Of a stretch of 64,000 nt of DNA, positions 54,884-62,662 are shown one piece after another. A program made the translations under genes and the position numbers. The notes under the pieces are model-generated. The model saw only the letters and a list, made by a program, of their open reading frames with translations, had not been told where the DNA came from and ran no database searches. The stretch is from Caulobacter sp. 602-2 (GTDB lineage Bacteria; Pseudomonadota; Alphaproteobacteria; Caulobacterales; Caulobacteraceae), in the NCBI RefSeq assembly GCF_011043625.1, contig NZ_JAAKGT010000001.1, positions 248,001 to 312,000 on the forward strand, read 5' to 3'. Position 1 is the first letter of the stretch. Each line of letters starts with the position of its first letter.

Positions 54884-55903
54884 ATGACCATCTCCATCCG
54901 TTCCGTCCAGAAGCAGTTCGGCCGCTATCCGGCGCTGAACAACGTCGATCTGGAGATCGCCGACGGCGAACTGCTGGCGCTGCTGGGGCCGTCGGGCTCG
55001 GGCAAGACCACGCTGCTGCGCGCCATCGCCGGCCTGGAGTTCCCCGACGCCGGCCAGGTGCTGTTCCACGACAAGGACGTCACCTACGCCTCGGCCGCCG
55101 CGCGTCGGGTGGGCTTCGTCTTCCAGCAGTACGCGCTGTTCAAGCACATGACCGTGGCCAAGAACATCGCGTTCGGCCTCGACGTTCGGAAGGGCAAGGA
55201 CAAGCCGCCGAAGGCCGAGATCGCCAAGCGCGTCGACGAACTGCTCAAGCTGGTCGAGCTGGACGGCCTGGGCGGCCGCTATCCCTCGCAGCTGTCGGGC
55301 GGCCAGCGTCAGCGCGTGGCCCTGTCGCGCGCCCTGGCGGTGCAGCCCAGCGTGCTGCTGCTGGACGAGCCGTTCGGCGCCCTGGACGCCACCGTCCGCA
55401 AGTCGCTGCGCAAGGAACTGCGCCGCGTGCACGACGCCACGGGCGTGACCACGATCTTCGTCACCCACGACCAGGAAGAGGCCCTGGAACTGGCCGACCG
55501 CGTGGCCATCCTCAACAAGGGCAAGATCGAGCAGATCGGCAGCCCGCGCGAGGTGCATGACAATCCGGCCTCGGCCTTCGTCTGTGGCTTCGTCGGCGAA
55601 TCCAACCGCTTCGAGGGCAAGGTCGTGGGCGGCCGGTTCACGGCTGGTCCGCTGGCGTTGCCGGCCCCGGGCGTCGCCGACGGCGCGGCCGTGGCCTTCG
55701 TGCGGCCGCACGACTTCGTGCTCGCCGGCGAGGGCGTCGAGGCCAGGGTGGAGCGCGTCAACGCCCAGGGCGCCCTGGCGCGTGTCGACGCCGTGCTGGC
55801 CGATGGGACCCGCATCGAGATCGCTGCATCGCGCGCCGACGCCGATCGCTTCAATGGCGCGGTGACGCTGGCGATCGGCAAGAGCCACGTCTACGCGGCC
55901 TGA
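54884..55903 (+). CDS. cysA: sulfate/thiosulfate ABC importer ATPase CysA
   Basis: 339-aa ATPase: Walker [12 protein letters not shown] loop [11 protein letters not shown], signature [15 protein letters not shown], Walker [12 protein letters not shown] and H loop [10 protein letters not shown]. The C-terminal TOBE-like regulatory domain starts near [10 protein letters not shown]. Drives sulfate uptake for cysteine synthesis. Regulation by a CysB-like protein is usual in other bacteria, but no site is recognised here. Confidence 0.95.
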   Translation: MTISIRSVQKQFGRYPALNNVDLEIADGELLALLGPSGSGKTTLLRAIAGLEFPDAGQVLFHDKDVTYASAAARRVGFVFQQYALFKHMTVAKNIAFGLDVRKGKDKPPKAEIAKRVDELLKLVELDGLGGRYPSQLSGGQRQRVALSRALAVQPSVLLLDEPFGALDATVRKSLRKELRRVHDATGVTTIFVTHDQEEALELADRVAILNKGKIEQIGSPREVHDNPASAFVCGFVGESNRFEGKVVGGRFTAGPLALPAPGVADGAAVAFVRPHDFVLAGEGVEARVERVNAQGALARVDAVLADGTRIEIAASRADADRFNGAVTLAIGKSHVYAA

Positions 55904-55955
55904 GCGGCGGCCCCCTTTGGCCATGCTGCCGAAGATTAAATCGCGGCAATTTCTG

Positions 55956-55985
55956 GGCGCCCTGATTGAAGGGGCGCCTTCCCCT
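55956..55985 (+). terminator. hairpin after cysA
   Basis: GGCGCCC / GGGCGCC stem with a 9-nt loop, then TTCCCCTG. It is weak in T residues. Confidence 0.5.
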
Positions 55986-56011
55986 GCCTAGCTATTGGAT
56001 ATCGCCGGTCC

Positions 56012-56254
56012 ATGAGGGCTGAGGGGATGTTGGGGAAAGCTGTCGCACTTCTTACGATCTGGGTGGTCCTCGCGGTCGTCCTGGTTCGCGTCGTCGTGGG
56101 TCCCTTGTGGGGCTCGGGCACGGACCTGGGGCTGATCGCGGCGCCGCTCGCCTTTGCGCTCGGCGCGGCCGGACTGATCTTCCTGGCCTCGCGGTTCATC
56201 GCCATAGCGACCCACCCGTCGAACGCTTCGAAACGCGCGCCCAAGGCGCATTGA
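56012..56254 (+). CDS. small two-helix membrane protein, 80 aa
   Basis: Two hydrophobic helices (VALLTIWVVLAVVLVRVVVGPLW and LIAAPLAFALGAAGLIFLASRFIAIA) are joined by a short Gly/Asp loop, with a basic tail (KRAPKAH). Unknown family. Start is ATG at 56012 or 56027; neither has a good ribosome-binding site. It ends 10 nt before the SPFH gene, so the two may be co-expressed at the membrane. Confidence 0.65.
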   Translation: MRAEGMLGKAVALLTIWVVLAVVLVRVVVGPLWGSGTDLGLIAAPLAFALGAAGLIFLASRFIAIATHPSNASKRAPKAH

Positions 56255-56264
56255 GGGAAAATCC

Positions 56265-57125
56265 ATGGCTATTCATTCGCCGCTGAACAAGCGGGCGATC
56301 CTGCTCGTCACTATCGCGGGCGCCGTGCTGGTGCTGGGCTCGTGCTCGGTGATCTCGCAGGGCACCACGGTCGAGCCCGGCAATGTCGGGGTCAAGATCA
56401 AGACCCTTGGGACCGGCGCGGGCGTCGCGCCGGAGGCTCTGCCGGCGCGCTGGTACTTCCGGGGCATCGGCGAGCGGATCGTCCAGTTTCCGGTGATCCA
56501 GCGCACCTACAGCTACACCCGCGACCGCGACGAGCGTGGCAACGAGAACGAGGAGCTGCAGTTCAGCGACAACACCGGCCTGCCGATGACGGCCGACGTG
56601 TCGGTGACGCTGCAGGTCAATCCGGCCTCGGCGCCCATGCTCTACCAGACCTACCGCCTGACCTTCGATCAGTTGCTCGACGGGCCGATCCGCAACGACG
56701 TGCGTTCGGCCATCGCCGCCGAGACCGAGAAGGTGTCGGTCGAGACGCTCTATAGCGGCGGTCGCCAGATGGTCGTCCAGAGAGCGCTGGCGCGGGTGTC
56801 GGGCAAGTGGGCGCGGCACGGCGTGAGCGTGTCGCAGATGGATTGGATCGGCTCTATCCGCTACCCGAGCGCCGTGGTCGACCGCATGCAGGAGAAGACC
56901 AAGCTGGAGCAGGAAGCCCTGGCCGCCAAGGCGCTGGAAGCCAAGGAGACGGCCCTGGCCAACGCCGCCATCGCCAAGGCGCGCGGCGAGGCCGAGGCCA
57001 TCCGCATCAAGGGCGAGGCCATCCGCGCCAATCCCCAGGTCCTGCAGCAGCAGGCCATCGAGAAGTGGAACGGCGAGCTGCCCAAGGTCACCAGCGGCGC
57101 CACGCCGTTCGTGAAGATCGACTGA
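56265..57125 (+). CDS. SPFH/prohibitin-like domain protein
   Basis: 286 aa with an N-terminal membrane helix that carries a lipobox-like LGSC (AGAVLVLGSCSVISQG), followed by an SPFH domain (VEPGNVGVKIKTLG, MTADVSVTLQVNP, YRLTFDQLLDG). A long Ala/Lys/Glu-rich coiled coil (QEKTKLEQEALAAKALEAKE...) and AIEKWNGELPKVTSGATPFVKID close the chain, typical of bacterial prohibitin homologues. These form rings that organise membrane proteins and proteases. A strong terminator follows. Confidence 0.9.
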   Translation: MAIHSPLNKRAILLVTIAGAVLVLGSCSVISQGTTVEPGNVGVKIKTLGTGAGVAPEALPARWYFRGIGERIVQFPVIQRTYSYTRDRDERGNENEELQFSDNTGLPMTADVSVTLQVNPASAPMLYQTYRLTFDQLLDGPIRNDVRSAIAAETEKVSVETLYSGGRQMVVQRALARVSGKWARHGVSVSQMDWIGSIRYPSAVVDRMQEKTKLEQEALAAKALEAKETALANAAIAKARGEAEAIRIKGEAIRANPQVLQQQAIEKWNGELPKVTSGATPFVKID

Positions 57126-57132
57126 TGAAGTT

Positions 57133-57166
57133 CGGCCCCGGTGGAGATCCGCCGGGGCCGTTTTCT
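57133..57166. terminator. terminator between convergent genes
   Basis: A perfect 9-bp CGGCCCCGG / CCGGGGCCG stem with a 10-nt loop and TTTTCTA. It serves the SPFH gene, and its T-run overlaps the stop codon of the transglutaminase gene. Confidence 0.85.
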
Positions 57167-58151
57167 ATTGCTGCTGTTGTTGTTGCTGCTGGCGCTGTTG
57201 GTCCTGGTGGACCGCGGCGTCGCCGTTGCGCCGGCGCGCGCCGAACGAGGCCGGCTTGGCCAGGCGCAGGAACTCGGGTTCGGCCAGCGCCGCGCGGGCC
57301 CGGCGCACCGTCACGCCGACGGCCAGATGGCTCTCGGCGTCGCCCTTGTAGACCCCGCGCGAGGGCGTGACGTCGGCATAGTCGCGGCCCACGGCGACGG
57401 CCACGTGGCGCTCGCCGGTCAGGCAGTTGTTGGTCGGGTCGAAACCGACCCAGCGCAGGCTGGGCAGGAACACCTCGACCCAGGCGTGGGTGGCGTCGGG
57501 ATCAGAGCGGTCGCCGGCGTCGCGGTCGGTGAACAGGTAGCCAGACACGTAGCGCGCCGGCAGGCCCCAGCTGCGGCAGATCGCCAGCATGATGTGCGCG
57601 AAGTCCTGGCAGACGCCGCTGCCGGCCTCCAGCGCCAGGTCGATGGGGCTGTCGGCGTCGGTGACGCCCGGCTGATAGCCGAAGGACTGATAGAGAGTCT
57701 CGTTCAGGCGGCGCAGGGCCGTCAGCGGGTCCTGCCGGCGCAAGGCCTCCAGGTCGTGCTGGGCGATGAAGGCCAGCAGGCGCTCGGTGGTCTGCACGAA
57801 GCCGTGGGGTCGCAGGAAGTCGAAGCATTCGCCGCGAACGAACTCGCTGCGCAGGCGGTCCCATTCGCCGATGTCCAGCCGGTCGGGCAGTTCGACGGCG
57901 TGCTCGGTCTCCACCGCCGAGCGGGCGATGATGGTCAGGCGGTCGTGCGGCTGGGGCACGTCGAAATGGTAGACCGCATTGCCGAAGCTGTCGGGATAGG
58001 AAAACAGCTGGGCGGCCGGGTCGAGGTCGAGCTCGAAGCTGACCAGCCGTTGGCGCGCGCCCTTCTGGGGCTGCATCCAAAGCTCCATCAGGCTTTCGCG
58101 GACGGGGCGCTCGTAGTGGTACTGGGTGACGTGGCGGATTTCGAGCAGCAT
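57165..58151 (-). CDS. transglutaminase-like cysteine protease family protein with poly-Gln tail
   Basis: 328 aa. The N-terminal beta domain of bacterial transglutaminase-like proteins (IRHVTQYHYERPVRESLMEL) is followed by the transglutaminase core with catalytic C181 (GSGVCQDFAH), H222 (ATHAWVEVF) and D238 (VGFDPTNN). The enzyme could act as a protease or amidase. The last ~11 residues are almost all Gln, encoded by a CAG/CAA run that begins right at the terminator; such a tail is unusual. Third gene of the ATP-grasp/alpha-E/transglutaminase operon. Confidence 0.93.
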   Translation of the reverse strand: MLLEIRHVTQYHYERPVRESLMELWMQPQKGARQRLVSFELDLDPAAQLFSYPDSFGNAVYHFDVPQPHDRLTIIARSAVETEHAVELPDRLDIGEWDRLRSEFVRGECFDFLRPHGFVQTTERLLAFIAQHDLEALRRQDPLTALRRLNETLYQSFGYQPGVTDADSPIDLALEAGSGVCQDFAHIMLAICRSWGLPARYVSGYLFTDRDAGDRSDPDATHAWVEVFLPSLRWVGFDPTNNCLTGERHVAVAVGRDYADVTPSRGVYKGDAESHLAVGVTVRRARAALAEPEFLRLAKPASFGARRRNGDAAVHQDQQRQQQQQQQQ

Positions 58152-58153
58152 GG

Positions 58154-59095
58154 TCAGGCCGGCAGACGGAGTTCGAGGGGGTAGGCGACGAAGGTCTCGT
58201 AGATCGCCTCGTGGATGCGGGCGCACTCGTTGACGACGGTGGTCAGCAGGGCGCCGGCCCCGATGGTCTCCAGCTCGTCGACGTCGGCGTACTGCAGGCG
58301 CGCCTTCAGCTTGCCGGCCAGGCGTTCCGGGGCGGCGCGACCGGCCGCTTCGACGTGGCGGGCCAGCGCGGTCAGGTGTTCCTCGATGCGTGAGGTGGCG
58401 AAGCGGATCGAGCGCGGGAAGTCCTCGTCGAAGACCAGGAACTCCAGGATGTGCCTGGGCTCGATCTCGGCCGTGTAGACCCGCAGGTACGGCTCCAGGG
58501 CGCAGGCCATGCGCAGCAGGCTGACCAGGGCCAGGTGATCGTGGATCTCGCGACTGGGGGCCTGGGCGAAGCACACTTCCAGCAGGCTGGAGACCAGCTG
58601 GGCGCGCTCAAGGTACATGCCCAGCATCATGAACCGCCAGCTTTCGCCATGGCTCATGGTGGCGTCTGCCGCGCCCTTGAACAGGTGCACGTCGGCGATG
58701 ACGTCATGCAGGTAGGACACCGAGTTGTCGGCGAACTCGGCCTCGGCGCTGGCGTCGGTGACGCGCAGATAGAGGACGTTCAGCCGTTCCCAGGTCTCGG
58801 TGGTGATCTGGTCGCGCACCTGGCGGGCGTTCTCGCGGGCCATGGTCAGGGACGAAACCACCGAGTTGGGGTCGGAGCGGTCCAGCACCAGGGCGCGTGC
58901 GGCCTCGAACGGCGAGACCTTGCCTGCGCCGTCGTCGCCGACGGCCGACAGGGCGATCCACACCGCCTGCATGCCGGAATCGGTCTGGTCCAGCGTGGCG
59001 TTCAGCATCACGCTCGACAGGCGCGACAGGTGTTCGGCGCGCTCGATATAGCGGCCCAGCCAGTAGAGGCTGTCGGCGACCCGAGCCAGCATCAT
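58154..59095 (-). CDS. alpha-E domain-containing protein
   Basis: 313-aa all-helical protein with the family opening MMLARVADSLYWLGRYIERAEHLSRL and the internal ESWRFMMLGMYLERAQLVSSLLEV. The family has no assigned biochemical role, but it is nearly always encoded between a circularly permuted ATP-grasp and a transglutaminase-like protein, as here, and is thought to work with them in a peptide or amide synthesis/hydrolysis pathway. Starts at the first of two ATGs, with GGAGG 6 nt upstream; overlaps the ATP-grasp stop by ATGA. Confidence 0.94.
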   Translation of the reverse strand: MMLARVADSLYWLGRYIERAEHLSRLSSVMLNATLDQTDSGMQAVWIALSAVGDDGAGKVSPFEAARALVLDRSDPNSVVSSLTMARENARQVRDQITTETWERLNVLYLRVTDASAEAEFADNSVSYLHDVIADVHLFKGAADATMSHGESWRFMMLGMYLERAQLVSSLLEVCFAQAPSREIHDHLALVSLLRMACALEPYLRVYTAEIEPRHILEFLVFDEDFPRSIRFATSRIEEHLTALARHVEAAGRAAPERLAGKLKARLQYADVDELETIGAGALLTTVVNECARIHEAIYETFVAYPLELRLPA

Positions 59096-60630
59096 TGCGG
59101 GCCTCCCTTGCCGTGGCCATTGCCGTTGTGGTGGCCGTTCTCCTCGGCCAGCACCCAGGTGTCCTTGGAGCCGCCGCCCTGGCTGGAATTGACCACCAGT
59201 GAGCCGCGCTTCAGCGCCACGCGGGTGAGGGCGCCGGGCGTGACGATGGTCTTCTCGCCCGACAGGATGAACGGGCGCAGGTCGACGTGGCGCGGTTCGA
59301 TGCGGCCGTCCACGAGGCACGGCGCGGTCGACAGCTGGATCGTCGGCTGGGCGATGTAGTTGGCCGGATCGGCCTTCAGGGCCTCGGCGAATTCGGCGCG
59401 CTCCTGGGCGCTGGCGTGCGGGCCGACCAGCATGCCGTAGCCGCCCGAGGCGCCCACGGCCTTGACCACCAGCTTGTCGAGGTTGTCGAGCACGTGGCTG
59501 AGCTGGCTCTTCTCGCGGCAGAGATAGGTCTCGATGTTGGGCAAGATCGGATCTTCGCCCAGGTAGTAGCGGATGATGTCCGGCACGAAGGCGTAGACGG
59601 CCTTGTCGTCGGCCACGCCGGTGCCCGGGGCGTTGCAGATCACGACGTTGCCGGCGCGATAGGCGTTGAATAGGCCCGCGGCGCCCAGCGACGAATCCCG
59701 GCGGAAGGTGAGGGGGTCGATGAAGTCGTCGTCGACCCGGCGATAGATCACGTCCACCCGGCGCAGGCCGGTGGTCGTGCGCATGTAGACCATGTTGTCG
59801 TGGACCACGAGATCGCGGCCCTCGACCAGCGGCACGCCCATCAGGCGGGCGAGATAGGCATGTTCGTAGTAGGCGCTGTTGTAGACGCCGGGGGTCAGCA
59901 CCACGACCTGCGGATCCGAGCGCCAGTCGGCGCTCATGCTCTTGAGCGTGGCCAGCAGCAGGTCGGGATAGCGCTCGACCGGCCGCACGCCGGCCTCGCG
60001 ATAGGTGCCCGGGAAGGTGCGTTTGGCCGCGTCGCGGTTGGCCAGCATGTAGGAGACGCCGGACGGGACGCGCAGATTGTCTTCCAGCACGGCGAATTCG
60101 CCGTCCTGGCCGCGGATCAGGTCGCTGCCGCAGACATTGGCGTACGACTTGTGCGGCACGTAAAGGTTCTGCATCTCGCGCCGGTACGAAGGCGCGCCCA
60201 GCACCAGTTCGCGCGGCACCACGCCGTCCATCAGGATCTTCTGCTCGCCGTAGATGTCGGCGAGGAACATGTTCAGGGCCTGAAGCCGCTGGGTCAGGCC
60301 CGACTCGATCCGCGCCCATTCGGCGGCGGGGATGATTCTCGGGAAAAGGTCGGTGGGGATGATCCGTTCGGTGGCGCTGCCCGCGCCGTAGACGGTGAAG
60401 GTGATGCCCTGCAGCAGGAATGATCGCTCCAGGGTCTTCTGCCGGTCGGCCAGGGCCGAGGCGCCCAGGGTCGCCATCCGCGACTGCAACGGGGCGTAGT
60501 GGGCCCGCACGTCGCCGCCAGCGGCGAACATCTCGTCATAAGCCACGCCTGGCAGGTAGGCCGCGCCCGTCATCGGCAGGGTTGGGGCCTCGTCCAGGCT
60601 CTGTAGTTTTGCCGCCACGCCGGTGTCCAC
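59092..60630 (-). CDS. circularly permuted ATP-grasp protein
   Basis: 512 aa. Family sequence includes YDEMFAAGGDVRAHYAPL, RSFLLQGITFTVYG, RIIPAAEWARIESGLTQR, LEDNLRVPSGVSYMLANR (probable metal/ATP site), DDDFIDPLTFR and VVKAVGASGGYGMLVGP. These form the CP-ATP-grasp type 2 group, expected to ligate a carboxylate to an amine. The start is uncertain: GTG at 60630 has AGGAG 13 nt upstream. An in-frame ATC 7 nt after that AGGAG, or a Met at residue 20, are alternatives. The C-terminal tail is Gly/His/Asn-rich (GHHNGNGHGKG). Confidence 0.9.
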   Translation of the reverse strand: MDTGVAAKLQSLDEAPTLPMTGAAYLPGVAYDEMFAAGGDVRAHYAPLQSRMATLGASALADRQKTLERSFLLQGITFTVYGAGSATERIIPTDLFPRIIPAAEWARIESGLTQRLQALNMFLADIYGEQKILMDGVVPRELVLGAPSYRREMQNLYVPHKSYANVCGSDLIRGQDGEFAVLEDNLRVPSGVSYMLANRDAAKRTFPGTYREAGVRPVERYPDLLLATLKSMSADWRSDPQVVVLTPGVYNSAYYEHAYLARLMGVPLVEGRDLVVHDNMVYMRTTTGLRRVDVIYRRVDDDFIDPLTFRRDSSLGAAGLFNAYRAGNVVICNAPGTGVADDKAVYAFVPDIIRYYLGEDPILPNIETYLCREKSQLSHVLDNLDKLVVKAVGASGGYGMLVGPHASAQERAEFAEALKADPANYIAQPTIQLSTAPCLVDGRIEPRHVDLRPFILSGEKTIVTPGALTRVALKRGSLVVNSSQGGGSKDTWVLAEENGHHNGNGHGKGGPQ

Positions 60631-60862
60631 GTTGATTGTCCGTCTCCTGGACCCGCGCCGAAGCGGCGCTGGTCGATGGAAACCTAGAACGCCTCGAAAA
60701 GGTTCGCGGCGGATTTCGACCTTCGCCCCGCGGTTGCGCATGACTGCCTAGCATTTGGGCGCCGATTGCCGGACCTGAGAAGTCGAGATCGTTCGCTCCC
60801 GCAGCATTTCGTCGGGTGACAGCCGTGAAGCGCCCGACTACACGAGGTCCTGGGGGCGCTCC

Positions 60863-62662
60863 GTGCGGGGACTTGGCTTGGTGCGTAAGACGACAGTCCT
60901 GGGCTTGGCGGCCGCCATCGCGGCCGTGGCGGCTCAGGCTAATGCGGACGAACCATCGGCGACCATCACAGGCGTCGAGGATCGCGCCCTGCGCGAAGCC
61001 ATTCAGCGCGCCCTGACCCAGTCCGACGGCCCGCCCGCCAGCCGTTCCGAAGCCCGCCGCCGCGCCCGTGACGCCGCCGATGACGCCGTCGCGGTGCTGC
61101 GCGCCGAGGGCTACTACGCCTATGTCGTCGATCCCGACGTCACCGAGACCGATCCGCCGCGCAGCACGGTGAAGGTCACGCCGGGCCAGCTGTTCGTCAT
61201 CGCCGACCCGCGGATCGACTGGTCCGGCGCGCCGCCCGACGAGGGCGTCCGCGAGCGCGCATTCTCGGTGCTGGGCCTGACCGAAGGCTCCGCCGGCCGG
61301 GCCGCCGAGATTCTCGGCGCCGAAGGCCGGGCCGTCGCCCAGGTGCAGAAGCTGGGCTACGCCGACGCCATGGCCGACCCGCGCCAGGTGATCGTCGACC
61401 ACGCCGATCACACCGTCCGCCCGACCTTCATCATCGCCGCCGGAGACCTGGTGAAGGTCGATGGGGTGGAGCTATCGACCAAGGGGCGCACGCGGATCGA
61501 GTGGCTGCAGCGCCTGGCCCCCTGGAAGGAAGGCGACGTCTACGATCCCGAAGACATCGCCGAGCTCGAGCGCCGTCTACGCGACACCGGCGTCTACGAC
61601 ACCGTGTCGGTGGCCCTGGCCCCCAAGGACAAGGCGTTGGCGAACGGGCTGCGTCCGATCCAGGTCACCCTGGCTGACCGCGCTTCTCGCACGCTCGAAC
61701 TGGGCGCGGGCTATTCGACCAGCGAAGGCCCCGGCGTCGACGCCAAGTGGATCCGCTACAACCGTCTGCGCCGCGCCGACACCACGACGATCACCAGCCG
61801 CGTCGCCAAGCTGGAAAAGAGCCTGGAAGGCTCGGTGGCGCTGCCGCACTGGGGCCGTCCGCAGCAGACCCTGAAGCTGACCAGCCGGGTGTTCGCCGAC
61901 ACAACCGACGCCTATGACGAAACCGGCGCCACGCTCAGCGCCGACCTTACGCGCCGTCTGCAGACGACCAGGTATCGCACCTACGGCCTGTCCGTGGACC
62001 TGTCGCAGACCAAGGAGCTGACCACCGCCAACGGCCTGCCCGTGGGCCAGCGCCTGAACCTGGCCACCTTCACCGCGCTGGGCGCCTATGCCTGGGACTA
62101 TTCGGACAACATCCTTGACCCCCGCCGCGGCTGGCGGGTCGAGGCGCGGGCCGAGCCGACCGCCATCACCGGCGAGACCAGCCTCGTCTACATCCGCACC
62201 CAGGCCCAGGGCTCGGCCTATATCCCCTTCGGCAAGGAGGCAGACACGGTGTTGGCCGGCCGCCTGAAGCTGGGCGCCATGCTGGGCGGCACCATGCCGG
62301 AAGTCCCGGCCTCGCGGCGCTTCTATTCCGGCGGCGGTGGTTCGGTGCGCGGTTACTCCTACCAGGCCATCGGCCCACGCCTGTCGGACAACACGCCGCA
62401 AGGCGGCCTGTCGCTGTTCGAGGGCTCGATCGAGCTGCGCCATCGGTTCACCCAGCAGTGGGGCGGGGTGGTGTTCATCGACGCCGGCGCCGTGGGAACC
62501 GAGCCGACCCCGAACACCCGCGACTTCAGCGTCGGCGCCGGCTTCGGCGTCCGCTACGACCTGGGCTTCGGGCCCATCCGCGCCGACATCGCTTTCCCGC
62601 TCGAGAAGCGCGAGGGCGATGCGGCATTCCAGATCTATCTCAGCATCGGGCAGAGCTTTTGA
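60863..62662 (+). CDS. tamA: autotransporter assembly factor TamA (Omp85 family)
   Basis: Outer-membrane protein of 599 aa. A Sec signal (VLGLAAAIAAVAAQANA-D) precedes POTRA domains (three expected; e.g. VKVDGVELSTKGRTRIEWLQR), then a 16-strand Omp85 barrel with the conserved RGYSYQAIGPR loop (VRGY motif) and a C-terminal Phe. TamA with TamB moves lipids and some proteins to the outer membrane. GTG start. The stop overlaps tamB (TTGA). Confidence 0.94.
   Translation: MRGLGLVRKTTVLGLAAAIAAVAAQANADEPSATITGVEDRALREAIQRALTQSDGPPASRSEARRRARDAADDAVAVLRAEGYYAYVVDPDVTETDPPRSTVKVTPGQLFVIADPRIDWSGAPPDEGVRERAFSVLGLTEGSAGRAAEILGAEGRAVAQVQKLGYADAMADPRQVIVDHADHTVRPTFIIAAGDLVKVDGVELSTKGRTRIEWLQRLAPWKEGDVYDPEDIAELERRLRDTGVYDTVSVALAPKDKALANGLRPIQVTLADRASRTLELGAGYSTSEGPGVDAKWIRYNRLRRADTTTITSRVAKLEKSLEGSVALPHWGRPQQTLKLTSRVFADTTDAYDETGATLSADLTRRLQTTRYRTYGLSVDLSQTKELTTANGLPVGQRLNLATFTALGAYAWDYSDNILDPRRGWRVEARAEPTAITGETSLVYIRTQAQGSAYIPFGKEADTVLAGRLKLGAMLGGTMPEVPASRRFYSGGGGSVRGYSYQAIGPRLSDNTPQGGLSLFEGSIELRHRFTQQWGGVVFIDAGAVGTEPTPNTRDFSVGAGFGVRYDLGFGPIRADIAFPLEKREGDAAFQIYLSIGQSF

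Noticed and set aside
53864..55924. 686-aa minus-strand open frame
   Set aside because: Antisense shadow of cysTWA, rich in Gln/His/Arg and without domains.
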